A stretch of 59,417 nt of DNA, taken from the NCBI GenBank assembly GCA_023430285.1, contig JAEZAV010000102.1:1-59417 (forward strand). Direction: 5' to 3'. A program made the position numbers and the translations under genes. How positions within the stretch are numbered: the first letter of the stretch is position 1; each line of letters starts with the position of its first letter. The DNA is from Methanobacteriota archaeon. GTDB lineage: Archaea; Methanobacteriota; Methanobacteria; Methanobacteriales; Methanobacteriaceae. The notes under the pieces are model-generated. The model saw only the letters and a program-made list of their open reading frames with translations, did not search any database and had not been told where the DNA came from. Shown in pieces: positions 35,027 to 45,800 of this stretch.

Positions 35027-35663
35027 TTTCAACAACCTCCAAAATTGAATCAACCAAAGTATCTAAATTAGACAGTTGATTTTCATACCATCTTCTCCTA
35101 ATTCTAGATACTGTAAATGCTATAGCAGCTGCAGCCAATCCAATTATTGCTGCATCAAATGCAACCATTAAATTTTGTGCCAATATATCAATATTGCCTG
35201 CTCCTAATGCAGCCAGTCCAGGCCCTAACGGAATTAAAGTACCCATCAACCCAACTGCAGGCCCTACTTTTGCAACGATATCTGTCTTTTCAATACCTTT
35301 AGCTGCTCTAAACTCCTCTCCTTCTATTAAATTTCTTGCAAATGCTTCCCTAGATTTTACACCCACATCAATATTGAATGCTATTTCATTCAAAATTTCT
35401 TTATGTCTATTGGGCAAGTTAGCCCCATCAATAACTGTTTTCATCTGCTCAGGAGTTTCTTGCGTTGATATGATTTTGATTATTCTTCCAATTTCCTTTG
35501 AATCTGTTCTTATTCTACTAGAATGTTCAGATATTAAACCTCCTGCCTGAATAATTGCATAAGCCATGATTACAAGAAGTATAACTATAATTGGTAACAA
35601 CAAACTCTGTGCCACCACATGTAAAGAACCATTTAAAATTTCACTGCCCGGTATCGTAGTCAT
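34992..35663 (-). CDS. MotA/TolQ/ExbB-family proton channel
   Basis: 223 residues from the ATG at 35663 (AAAGGTGA upstream). Three membrane helices: about 22-45, about 135-155 containing the signature VGPAVGLMGTLIPLGPGLAALG, and about 165-190. A large cytoplasmic domain lies between the first two. Such channels turn proton flow into motion for TonB, Tol or flagellar systems. Here the partners are DUF2149 and the surface CobN-like protein. Confidence 0.92.
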   Translation of the reverse strand: MTTIPGSEILNGSLHVVAQSLLLPIIVILLVIMAYAIIQAGGLISEHSSRIRTDSKEIGRIIKIISTQETPEQMKTVIDGANLPNRHKEILNEIAFNIDVGVKSREAFARNLIEGEEFRAAKGIEKTDIVAKVGPAVGLMGTLIPLGPGLAALGAGNIDILAQNLMVAFDAAIIGLAAAAIAFTVSRIRRRWYENQLSNLDTLVDSILEVVENGKTKAQTTVF

Positions 35664-35675
35664 ATATTTCACCTT

Positions 35676-36380
35676 TTAATTAATTAAAGAACTGTATCTC
35701 TTTGAAGTGTAAATTCCAATTGTTAACAAAACGATTAACGAAATCACTGCATACATAAGCAAATTTACAGAAGTGATTGTCATGGGATTCAATTTTGATG
35801 ACATTGTTGTTGCAATGTTGGGGATTACAATTGCCGAAGCCAAAAAATAAAATCCAACAAACAACATGAAATTTCCCAATAATACTGGATACGGCTTTTT
35901 AACGATTTTAACGATGGCTCCCGAAGCCAAATAGAACACTGCTATGGTTATTGTTAGAAAAACTGCTGCATACTTTCCAATTGCTATTGATGATGCACCT
36001 ATAAATGGTGATGCCAACACAATTGCAGCAATTACCGCACCAAAACAACATGGACATGGAGCTATCATTGCCATGCATGATGCGGATGCATGATTTTTTT
36101 GGTGCATTTTCCATTCCTTCAATGTGTGAAATCCTGCGTAGATTATCACGAGGGCCATGGCCAAAAATATTACAAAATTGTAATCGTATACAACTTTGTA
36201 GATCAATTCATTTTGTCCTGAAATTACCGCAGAAAGTATTAATATCCCCATACCGTATCCTACAGCAATTAATGCCGCAAATTTTTTTGATAAACCTGCA
36301 AATCCACTTGCTAAACCAATTTTTACACCAAACACAAGAACTGCAGAGAGTATTCCCATTTGCCATAATAATTCCAACAT
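35676..36380 (-). CDS. DUF2162-family polytopic membrane protein
   Basis: 234 residues, about seven membrane helices. A loop carries histidines and then a cysteine-rich stretch (HQKNHASAS, CMAMIAPCPCCFG) at the start of a helix, like the metal or thiol motifs of the LysE/CcdA/NicO superfamilies. Likely the permease of this operon. It lies 12 nt before exbB and 38 nt after the CobN-like gene. The substrate is inferred to be a metal only from context. Confidence 0.8.
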   Translation of the reverse strand: MLELLWQMGILSAVLVFGVKIGLASGFAGLSKKFAALIAVGYGMGILILSAVISGQNELIYKVVYDYNFVIFLAMALVIIYAGFHTLKEWKMHQKNHASASCMAMIAPCPCCFGAVIAAIVLASPFIGASSIAIGKYAAVFLTITIAVFYLASGAIVKIVKKPYPVLLGNFMLFVGFYFLASAIVIPNIATTMSSKLNPMTITSVNLLMYAVISLIVLLTIGIYTSKRYSSLIN

Positions 36381-36418
36381 TTTATCACTCTATCCCATTT
36401 ATTCGTATTTATTCCAAA

Positions 36419-39400
36419 TTATTGAGGTTTACTTCTAAAGTAGCCCCATCCAAGTAGACCTACCACAGCTATTACTCCCAATATTGCGTAAATTGGCATT
36501 CCAGTCTGTGAAGAGGAGTTTTGTTTATTTTGAGGATTTATTTCGTAGGCTTTTCCACTTTCAGAAGATGCTTGATCTGAATCAGATTTTCCTGAATCCT
36601 CCCCCGGACCTGCTGTGCTTGATGACTGAGATTGACTATTGCTACTACTGCTTGATTGCTCACTCTGACTTTGTGTCTGAGATTGTTGAGAATTAGATTG
36701 CTGTTGAGATACTGTTCCAAAAGCAGAGTTTTGAGTTGCACTGTAGAGCTGTTGATTAAATTGAGCGAGAATATCGGGATTAACAAATTGAGTTGCCCAT
36801 TTCAACATTGCAACGTTACCACAACTACAATCACAACAAGCCACACCATGCGCAATAACCATCTGTGCCAACGAATTTGCTACAACTTTAAGATCTGCGT
36901 TACTTGCCTTCCATTGTCCATTGTAAGCTGCTGTAAGCAACGTTCCAGACATACTAATCTTAGCATAAGCATTGTTGCCGTTTTCAAGGAATTTATCCAC
37001 ACCTAAATTGTTTTTATCCTTGTAGTAAGTATCCACAATTTGATGCCACATTGCATTTGAGACTGCACTAGGTCTTGTGACTTGCCACCCATATAGGTTA
37101 GAAACAAATTTTGACATGTAACTGGCACCAACATAACCACTGCCCATCATTCCCTTAATCCACTGAGGATTGAAGTAGCGAGTATTTAATTCCCTATTCA
37201 AATACTGAGAAATAGTTTGAGATGTGGGATCAATTCCATTACCGTATTTTAATACGTACATGTTTGGAGTTTTGCCATTGACCCTGTTGAGCGCCATTGA
37301 AAGACCTCCCCAGTAATCAAAGAAATCATCATTATCCACGATTCCATAGAGATTAGTGTTTCTGGTCGTGTACATAGTTGAGATTCCGTTGAGAGATCTT
37401 TTAAATGCGTCTGTACTCAGTTCACCCCACATCGTATCAGAGTAGATGTGTCCCATTCTGTTTAAATAATTGTTAGCTAGTTCAGCTGAATTTTTCCATG
37501 TCCAGCTCATTCTTACTGATTGAGCTATATTTGCACCGTAATCGTTTTCTGGTGGTGCGAAAATCCTTGATATTGCCAGATCCCCTGCTTTCGTTGTGTT
37601 CATTCCCTTGGAAAGATAATATTGGAAGTCTTGTACCCAGTCATATGCAACGTAATTATCATTCAATGATTCATCGCCCAGTCCATAGTAGCCAATGTCG
37701 GACATTATGTGATTTAAAGCTGTTTTAACCTTAGTACCATATTTAGCATTCAATTTTTTGTCTTCTAAAATGGTGTAGTAAGATCGTCCTAAAGCTATTT
37801 TAAATGCCTTATCTATGAGCCCCACCTGCCGGCTGTAAAGATCTCGGAAATTTCCATCTATTACAACCACCACATCTATCCTTTTTTTTGTCCATCCTGC
37901 AGGTCTAACTAAATCCGATAATGAAGTATACACCGGCATTTCTTGAAGTTTAGCACCTCCTGATCCTGCACTTGGAGAATCTGTCCATTGAGGAGCCATG
38001 CCCAAGAGACGTAGAATCATGGATACAAGTTCCCCATCATCCCTCGCTGTTTCAACATCCCACAATCCAATAGCAATTTTTTTTACCTTTGAGTTTAGAT
38101 TTTTGAGTGTTGTGAGTGTGAGGGTCTGCGATTTTATATATGCATCTAGGGTGGGGATTTCTGCTGCTTGATCTTGATAGAAATTCTTACCTGTAGGTAA
38201 TGCATCAGGATTGTTTATTGGATCATTAGCCAAGCCCGGAGGTATATATCCTCCATTGAGGGCATTTATAAAGCTCTTTACTTCCCCATCTACACTTTCA
38301 TTAATTTTTTTAGAGTATTCCTTTGCACTTTGAAGCAATGATTTAAGATTTTTAGATGGTTTTTTTGTGAGCTTATTCAAAACAACATCAATATCCTGAT
38401 GTAACAATTCTTTGACAATTTTAATACATTTACTTTGGATTTCATTCTGTTGAGCTGCATTTAAAGAAGAATAAGACTTTCCCTTCAATAAAAGTGCTAC
38501 CTCATTTTGTAAGCTGGTTGTTTTAATTCCACTAGTAGGAATCTGTTTTGGAACAGAAAGTATTGAAGTTACCAACAATGCTATTTGATCATCGGACCAT
38601 TTTTTACCAATTACATCCACCCCATCTGGATAAAATGTGTTGGAAACGTCTGATAGATACTTGTTTACTGCAGAAATAAGGCATGATTGTGAAATATTCT
38701 TTAAATTGATTCCAATGTCCGCTGCCAAATTGTTTTCGGTTATAACTTTTTTTATTTTAGTTATAATTGTCTGTTTTTTATTTGAATCTGCACCATCGTA
38801 GTCTTCCACCAGACTTTCAAGATCAGACATTCCCCCGTAGAGTTGTGTGAATCCCATTGGTGGAGTTAAATGATCTATTATTACTGCAGATCCTCTTCTT
38901 TTTGCTGTTATTCCTTCTGAAAGTCCGTCCATAATATAGAAGTAGGTTTGCGGCACACCACCAGTCACAATATTTGTGAAATCATCAGCTTCAGGCAGCA
39001 CTTCCTTTCCAGGTAACCACTCATGAGTAGCATGTCTACCCATATAAACCATTGAATCATATCCCTGCTGCTGTAGGTAAGCATAAAATGCTAGGTACTG
39101 ATAATGTGGAGGTACAACACTGTTATGGTAGAGTTGATCAGCATTACCTTCCCATCCTCGCTGGGGTTCCGGAGCAATCAGTGTGTTACCAAACTGTATT
39201 CCTGGCAAAACAAAATATTTTTTACCATTTTTGGTAACAGTCATAATACTTCCAGGAAAAGCCCCCCAACCCGACATTCCATCAATTTTAAGGGCTAAAA
39301 ATTGGGATTTATATTTCAAATACTGTAAATAATATTTATTATTCTTAGTTTTAACATAAGCCTTCAAAGCATTGACTATATTTTGAAGAATAGGCTTTGA

Positions 39401-42400
39401 TTTGTTGATGTTCTTTGCTGGAAGTAATGCTGTTATTTGAGAATTCCAAGAATCAATCTTAGTATCCATGTCATCGGTGCATCCTAATTTAACTGATCTT
39501 TTACACATTTCACCTATATATGCAACTGGTCCCTGTGTAATATCCAATTTGGCTAGATCATCCAACTGATTGAACCACTTTAAGAAATCAGTTACCGGAT
39601 ACAATATAACTCCTGGTATATTTGCCAATTTATTTAGTTCAGTTTGATTTAACTTGGAAAAATCTATTTTGTAGGTATTATTCTTTTGATAGGCTTTCAT
39701 TTCATCCAAAAGTGAATTATTGTTATTTGCTAATTTATTAACCAGCCCCGGAGCCCATTTTGCGATGTTAGTTCCTTGAGCCATCATTTCATCAAGAAGA
39801 AGTAATTCGTTGGTAGGTATATTTTTAACATTGTATCCATTTTTCTTCATGACGTAGAGAAGATTGTAAATACTCTGTACAGGATCAAGGTAGCTTGCTG
39901 CAATATTCTGTTTTCCTGGAGGGTAGTTGTAGTAAATGAGTGCAATTTTTTTATTTGAATTGGAAATGTATTTTAACTGTGTCCAACCATTCAGGGTTTT
40001 TCCAAGCAATTTAATGTTAGGGGTATACGGAATATAACCCTGAACTTTTGCACCAGTAGCAGGGTCCAATGTGACTCCCTGGCCTCCTACAAATATTGGT
40101 GATACAATTCCCTGGGCTTCCAAAATAGCTATATGCCACCATTTATCTCCTGCTATATTTCTTAGTCCACTGCTTCCCAGTTCGTATTGAGCATTAGATT
40201 CGTAATCAGAATGTACGGCTGCTATAACTGGAACATTTACTGCTTTAAAAAACTGGGTTAACTTACTAAAATCGTTGCCTCCCAACCCATATGCAGTCAT
40301 GTCCACAATGCCATCCACATTTATTTTGTACTGGGATTGATTTTTTATGAAGCTATTAAATTGAGTTGCATTGGTAAATGTTCTTAACATTACTTCTAGT
40401 TGATCAGAAGATCCTCCATATGCCACAATAGGAATTACATTGATGTTCCGTGATTCCAAATCCCTAATAATTGCATTATATGGCATCAATTGATTTGAAT
40501 TAACGTATTTTGTACTTTCAAGAAGGCCTACCGTTGGTCTTCCGGAATGGAAATAATATTTCTTATAGTTATCCAAACCCGAGTGCCATTTTCCTTTATT
40601 ATCAATATATGAAAACCATCCATTCCTGTAAATTCCATAAACTGGATCTTTTATATCCTTTGGAGGGTTTGCAAATGTTGTATTGAACCCTAAATAGCTC
40701 AATGACCACATTAGTTGATTTAAACATTGTTTAGTCGTGTATATATCTTTGTAAAGAACTGCCCTGTTGTATTCTGAAGGAAAATTTGAAGAATTCTTTA
40801 CGTAGTTTACTACGGTTTTATAACTGGTTCCTAATGCTGTATTTTTTAAGTAATTTGAAAGATTGGTGGATGTGATGTTCTGTAATATACTAACACCCCC
40901 AATTTTTGAGTATTTCATTAATCCAACGTAGTCTGTTTGTGGTTCTAGAACGAGAAATATTTGTTTCTTTGCAATTTCAGGATGTTTCTTTAAAATATTC
41001 GTGATTCTAGTCGATAGTTTAGTGCTTAACCAGTTAGCCATGAAAATGTCACATTTTTTTAAACAAGTTTCTAACTCTGTGTCGGACATGGTCTGAATTT
41101 GTGAGTTTGATTTGAGGTTTATTGCAACGTTATTGTATTTGTTGATCACAGAGTTTGCCGCTGTGTTCATAATATTAGTACCAGGATCATCTGTTATTAG
41201 GAACATGCTAACAGAATGCAAATTTTTTATTGACTGTACGGATTTTAATTCGTTATTTGATTCATTAAGTTCCGTTATTGATTTATTTGGATCTACCTTT
41301 GCCATGAGGGTATGTTTGCCGTAGGACTTGGGCATCCAATTAAATTTTAGGGCATAATTGCCGTTTACTGCTAAACTCTTGATGGTTTGTTTCCCTATTT
41401 GAATTCCATCAACATATAAACCTACAATAAATGATCCAGATTTTATATTACCTTTGTTAGCGATTTTAACAGAAATAGAATAATTTTTATTGATCTTCAA
41501 ATTATCGGGTACTACAATAGTTTTTGGGTATAAATCAGGACATTTGCTTGTAATTATTTTGAAAGACGAAACATATCCATTATTAGATTCGTTGCTTTCA
41601 TTAATTACATTTTCATTATCAACAGTTAAATTAAGGATTACATTCCCATTTTTTGTTGGTTTATAGCCAGTAAATATAATTTTCGTGCTTGTTCCTGAAG
41701 CTAATCCAGATATCTGTTGCGCAGTATTGTAGTTCCCTAATTTAAGCAGAAGTTTGAAGGGCCCTGCAGAGCCTGTTCCTTGATTTTTTATGGTGGCAGT
41801 CACAGTATTTTTATTATCTGAGTAAAATTTGCCCTTGAGATCATTGTTGTTACCAGAGTTTACTGATACGTTTGATACAATTAAATCCGGAGTGTTTATG
41901 GAGTTTTTAGTATAATTTACGGATAGAATTGCTAGGATGATTTTGTAGTAATCGCCTGATCGCTGATACGTCATTGTATTTATTGTGTCAGCATTGCATG
42001 TTCGGGTAACATTCCATTTGTCCATCCCAGAATAACTACCTTGATTGTTTGATCCCGACCCAGGGTAGATGTTGCCGTTGAATGTATAGATACCATCTGT
42101 GCTGGATAGGTGGATTACATTAAGGCTTGCATCTTTGACTTTATTGCCAGTGGGCAGTTTACTAAATTTTGTTGAACCCACATAATCCTCTGTGTTTGCA
42201 ACATCATGCCCCTGATTTATCCAATATGCAATTTTATTGGAACTTCCATTGTTGTAAGCCACGACTAAGGATATTAATTTAATACGTCCATCAAAATCAT
42301 GGGGATCAGTGAATATGTTTGCAGTGTTGTTCTCTTTTATGCTATTTGTTACATCGTACCATAACAGATAATCACTGGTTACCCTGTTACAATGATCATT

Positions 42401-42784
42401 AATTGTTACGGGCCCATTTATTCCATTGTAGGTGCTTGATAAATTTTGGGAATCTATCTGCTTTCCATTAAAACTAGCAGTCATGTGTACTGGTTTGTCC
42501 ACTGTCATGTCTCCAGAATAGATTACAGTGTACAATGTGGCAGATACAACTTTAGCATTCTTGGGAAGTGTTTTAAATTTGTGAGTCACGTTTTTATTTG
42601 TTCCAGATTGAAACCCATAAAATGAATCAATGTAAATCCCCCCATTAACTGTCCCATTTTTAACTGTTGTTAAGTGACCTCCAATGTTTTGTGAATCTGC
42701 TGAAACAGTTCCTAACATGGTGAAAGTCATTATTACCATTGTTAATATCAATAAAAATCTAAATTTAAATTGTTTATCGCTCAT
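36419..42784 (-). CDS. Giant surface-anchored CobN-like chelatase protein
   Basis: 2121 residues from the ATG at 42784 (after GGGGGAT); the ATG at 42820 has no site. Order: signal peptide (to about 30), DUF3344-like domain (about 35-295), two CARDB domains (about 300-515), a complete CobN/BchH-type chelatase region (about 525-2000; e.g. YNYPPGKQNIAASYLDP, GLWDVETARDDGELVSMILRLLG), a cluster CCDCSCGN near its end (36821-36838), a Ser/Gln-rich linker (about 36535-36720), and a C-terminal membrane helix with a short basic tail. Normal CobN is cytosolic and works with AAA+ partners; none is here, and this one faces outward. Followed by DUF2162 and ExbB/ExbD-like genes. May capture, extract or insert a metal or tetrapyrrole at the cell surface. 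Confidence 0.88.
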   Translation of the reverse strand: MSDKQFKFRFLLILTMVIMTFTMLGTVSADSQNIGGHLTTVKNGTVNGGIYIDSFYGFQSGTNKNVTHKFKTLPKNAKVVSATLYTVIYSGDMTVDKPVHMTASFNGKQIDSQNLSSTYNGINGPVTINDHCNRVTSDYLLWYDVTNSIKENNTANIFTDPHDFDGRIKLISLVVAYNNGSSNKIAYWINQGHDVANTEDYVGSTKFSKLPTGNKVKDASLNVIHLSSTDGIYTFNGNIYPGSGSNNQGSYSGMDKWNVTRTCNADTINTMTYQRSGDYYKIILAILSVNYTKNSINTPDLIVSNVSVNSGNNNDLKGKFYSDNKNTVTATIKNQGTGSAGPFKLLLKLGNYNTAQQISGLASGTSTKIIFTGYKPTKNGNVILNLTVDNENVINESNESNNGYVSSFKIITSKCPDLYPKTIVVPDNLKINKNYSISVKIANKGNIKSGSFIVGLYVDGIQIGKQTIKSLAVNGNYALKFNWMPKSYGKHTLMAKVDPNKSITELNESNNELKSVQSIKNLHSVSMFLITDDPGTNIMNTAANSVINKYNNVAINLKSNSQIQTMSDTELETCLKKCDIFMANWLSTKLSTRITNILKKHPEIAKKQIFLVLEPQTDYVGLMKYSKIGGVSILQNITSTNLSNYLKNTALGTSYKTVVNYVKNSSNFPSEYNRAVLYKDIYTTKQCLNQLMWSLSYLGFNTTFANPPKDIKDPVYGIYRNGWFSYIDNKGKWHSGLDNYKKYYFHSGRPTVGLLESTKYVNSNQLMPYNAIIRDLESRNINVIPIVAYGGSSDQLEVMLRTFTNATQFNSFIKNQSQYKINVDGIVDMTAYGLGGNDFSKLTQFFKAVNVPVIAAVHSDYESNAQYELGSSGLRNIAGDKWWHIAILEAQGIVSPIFVGGQGVTLDPATGAKVQGYIPYTPNIKLLGKTLNGWTQLKYISNSNKKIALIYYNYPPGKQNIAASYLDPVQSIYNLLYVMKKNGYNVKNIPTNELLLLDEMMAQGTNIAKWAPGLVNKLANNNNSLLDEMKAYQKNNTYKIDFSKLNQTELNKLANIPGVILYPVTDFLKWFNQLDDLAKLDITQGPVAYIGEMCKRSVKLGCTDDMDTKIDSWNSQITALLPAKNINKSKPILQNIVNALKAYVKTKNNKYYLQYLKYKSQFLALKIDGMSGWGAFPGSIMTVTKNGKKYFVLPGIQFGNTLIAPEPQRGWEGNADQLYHNSVVPPHYQYLAFYAYLQQQGYDSMVYMGRHATHEWLPGKEVLPEADDFTNIVTGGVPQTYFYIMDGLSEGITAKRRGSAVIIDHLTPPMGFTQLYGGMSDLESLVEDYDGADSNKKQTIITKIKKVITENNLAADIGINLKNISQSCLISAVNKYLSDVSNTFYPDGVDVIGKKWSDDQIALLVTSILSVPKQIPTSGIKTTSLQNEVALLLKGKSYSSLNAAQQNEIQSKCIKIVKELLHQDIDVVLNKLTKKPSKNLKSLLQSAKEYSKKINESVDGEVKSFINALNGGYIPPGLANDPINNPDALPTGKNFYQDQAAEIPTLDAYIKSQTLTLTTLKNLNSKVKKIAIGLWDVETARDDGELVSMILRLLGMAPQWTDSPSAGSGGAKLQEMPVYTSLSDLVRPAGWTKKRIDVVVVIDGNFRDLYSRQVGLIDKAFKIALGRSYYTILEDKKLNAKYGTKVKTALNHIMSDIGYYGLGDESLNDNYVAYDWVQDFQYYLSKGMNTTKAGDLAISRIFAPPENDYGANIAQSVRMSWTWKNSAELANNYLNRMGHIYSDTMWGELSTDAFKRSLNGISTMYTTRNTNLYGIVDNDDFFDYWGGLSMALNRVNGKTPNMYVLKYGNGIDPTSQTISQYLNRELNTRYFNPQWIKGMMGSGYVGASYMSKFVSNLYGWQVTRPSAVSNAMWHQIVDTYYKDKNNLGVDKFLENGNNAYAKISMSGTLLTAAYNGQWKASNADLKVVANSLAQMVIAHGVACCDCSCGNVAMLKWATQFVNPDILAQFNQQLYSATQNSAFGTVSQQQSNSQQSQTQSQSEQSSSSSNSQSQSSSTAGPGEDSGKSDSDQASSESGKAYEINPQNKQNSSSQTGMPIYAILGVIAVVGLLGWGYFRSKPQ

Positions 42785-42848
42785 CAATCTAATAATCCCC
42801 CAAAACTTCGAATTCGCCATAAAAAAATGATAGAAGAAGATTTTTCTC

Positions 42849-45800
42849 CTATTTGGTTTGGAATTGGCTTACATACTCAATGTTAATGTTTCCAGCTTGG
42901 TCTTTTATAGCTCCATTTGGTATGTACAAAATGTATGCTGTTTTTGAATATCTGTTAGTTGTTTGTTGGATTGCTAGAGTATTACCCGTAGTTTTTTTGT
43001 TAATGCTCACTGTTTGTCCGGTTTTAAGATTTTTAAGATAGATTTTGTTGTAGTTAACTCCTTGAATTATGTTTTCACTGAATTTTAGTGTTATAGGGCC
43101 GGTTATTGACAGTTTTATGCTATTTTTGGTCGGAGTAATCTGTGTTATCTTCGGGGCGGTTTTGTCTATTGTGTATTTTTGAATGTATATTGGTGATTTG
43201 TTTCCTGCTTCGTCGATTGCTATAAATTTGAGTAGTGTGGATTTTGTCAATTTAAGTGAATTATTGTACTTATTGCTCTGTTTGGTGGGGTTAACACCAT
43301 TTGTTGTGTAGTAAATATTTCCAGATTTGTTCATTGTTAATTTAACTGCCAAATCTGTTTTGTATAACCCCTGTTTAACGTTAACATTTGCTTTTGGAGG
43401 TATTTTATCGATTTTATAGGTTTTAGTGTAAATACTTGACACATTGCCCGAAAGATCTACTCCGAAGAACTTTATTGTTTTGGTGCTTGAGATGGTGATT
43501 GGAGAGGCGTATTTTTTACTTGAAGTTGTTGGTTGGGTTCCGTCTAAAGTGTAGTAAATAGTTCCAGGTTCGTTAATTGAAAGCTTCAAGGTTTTTGTTG
43601 TGTTGTATGAGCCATTTTTCAAGTTTGTATTGACTATTGGTTTTGTTTTATCTGGATTTAGCACTTTTATTATGCTTGTAAAGTCACTGGTCCCTGAAAT
43701 GTTTGTTACTGTTAGCTGGACCGTGTAAGTTCCTGCATTTGCGTAGACATGTGTAGGATATTGTTCAGTACTAGTGTTTCCATCTCCAAAATTCCATTGG
43801 TAGGTCCATATGTTACCTATAGATGTGTCATTGAATGTTACACTTAGTGGATTTGTCTTGTTCTTTACAGTGGATGTAAAATTTGCAACTGGGAGTGGTT
43901 CAGGGTATTCTAAAACCAAAAATTGTTGACATACTCCTAAACAGGTTCCTGTCTCTTGGATTGATGCTAAATTACTGAAGTTGTCCACATACTGTGTCAC
44001 ATTAATATCCCCGAACCAGAATGAATTTGGGACACTGGAGTAACCTGAAGGTGCATGTAAAAATCCGTTTTCAACAGTGTTGCCGTTGAATATTAAGTTT
44101 CCTTCATTGTTATCTGCTGCAGATTCAAATGATATTAATGTGGCACTTTTAATGTTCTGGATATCCCTTACACTTCCATTAAAATGAACTAATGTAGTTG
44201 CATCATCGATAGTTGTTCCATAGTCATTGGATGTTCCTAAAAGATCAAATCCATCATTGATGAATATTGTTTTCTGTGTGGATTTTGGGTCTTGGTAGAC
44301 TACGCTTAACGTTGTTGGATACAGTGCAACTCCACTTGTTCCATTTAGCATTGTTAGATTGTTGTTGCCATTTTTGTTGAAGTAGGAAGTCACATTAAAT
44401 GTGAGTAAACCGTATACTGCATTACCGTATGTTCCGAAGTTACTTGCATCTGAATACCATTTAACGTATGAAATATTTTGTCCATTGAAAGAAAATTTAG
44501 CAGTGCCTGGGAAAATATTTTTACTATCCCATGTGTATGGAATGTACAACCATGCCTCTACTGTATTTCCTGTTGATGGAATTTTAATATCTGTTGATTT
44601 CCAGTTTACAGTGTCTCCAATGAGCTTACCACCATAAGTGGAGTCTCCATTTGAATAGACTATTCCTCCGCGCAGATCGTAGTATCTTTGTGTGGAATCA
44701 TCCCCACCGTATTCATCCTTTTTGCCTTTATACCCATTGTAATAAACAGGGCACGCTACACTTGCAAGTTGGTTATTGGTTTCTGCATTGTTGTTGGAAT
44801 TTGATTCTGGTACTGTATTTTTAGGATCAACGTTTGCAGTGTAGGTTACGTACTTTACATTACTATTTTTGAAGGTGGCGTTTTCAGTTACAGGACGATT
44901 TGTTGGATCGTAGACAGTTAAAGTAATCTGAGCGCCGCCTGCTAATTCAGGAACATCGACTGTAGTAAATGGGCCGGAATCAACATCACTAGCATATATA
45001 TCCAGTTTTGTAGCTGCTGAAGCATCTTTTCCATTATTTTTAATTGTTATTAATATTTTATTTGATTTTCCTGTGAATACTGTGCTTTTAACAGGAACGG
45101 TCACAGAAGTCACAGTTAAATCACATTGTGGTGATATATGGATGTAATTTGTAGTTGTTAATGATCCTGTGCCTCCCGGACCCGTTACTGTTAAATTTAC
45201 TGAGTAGTCTCCAGGAGCATCATATTTCCATGTTGGATTTTGAGCTGTGCTGTCGATAACCCCGTCATTGTTGAAATCCCATGCCCAAGATGTCACTGGG
45301 CCAATTGATTTGTCACTGAATTGTACTTCTAACGGATCTACACTTGTTGTTTTGTCTGCTGTAAAATTTGCTTCGGGTGCTGGTGTTGTAACTGTTAAAA
45401 TTGCCATTATTGTTTTAAAAGAAGATCCAATATTTGTGTATGAAAATGTGCTGTTCTGACCAGCAATGATGTTGTTGGTTACGTCCCAATTATTGTTTAT
45501 AATATATTTTATAGGGTCTGTAGGGTTAGCCCCAATGAGTGAGGCTCCATTATAATTGTATGAAGCATCTGAAGATGATAATCCAATATTTTGTAGATGA
45601 CCATTCGTAAATCCATTGCTAACATTGCTTGTTTCAAATGTTGTGTTTGATGTCGTTTTAGTCCAATCATCACCAGAATTTATCCAGTACTGCACTGTTT
45701 TAGTACTTCCATCGTTGTATGCAACCACAAGCATCAACATCTTCAGTCGACCATCAAAAGCAGAACCTCCAATATTTTCAGTTTTTATCTTTGCATTAAC

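Noticed and set aside
36005..36457. 150-codon open frame on the plus strand over the DUF2162 gene, and similar long antisense frames elsewhere
   Set aside because: They overlap strongly supported genes in the other direction, lack ribosome binding sites and have no recognisable domains.
42979..42985. GTATTAC core inside the DUF3344 gene (another at 3060-3066 inside the ABC permease)
   Set aside because: Both lie within coding sequence far from starts. Taken as background and used to judge how specific the intergenic copies are.
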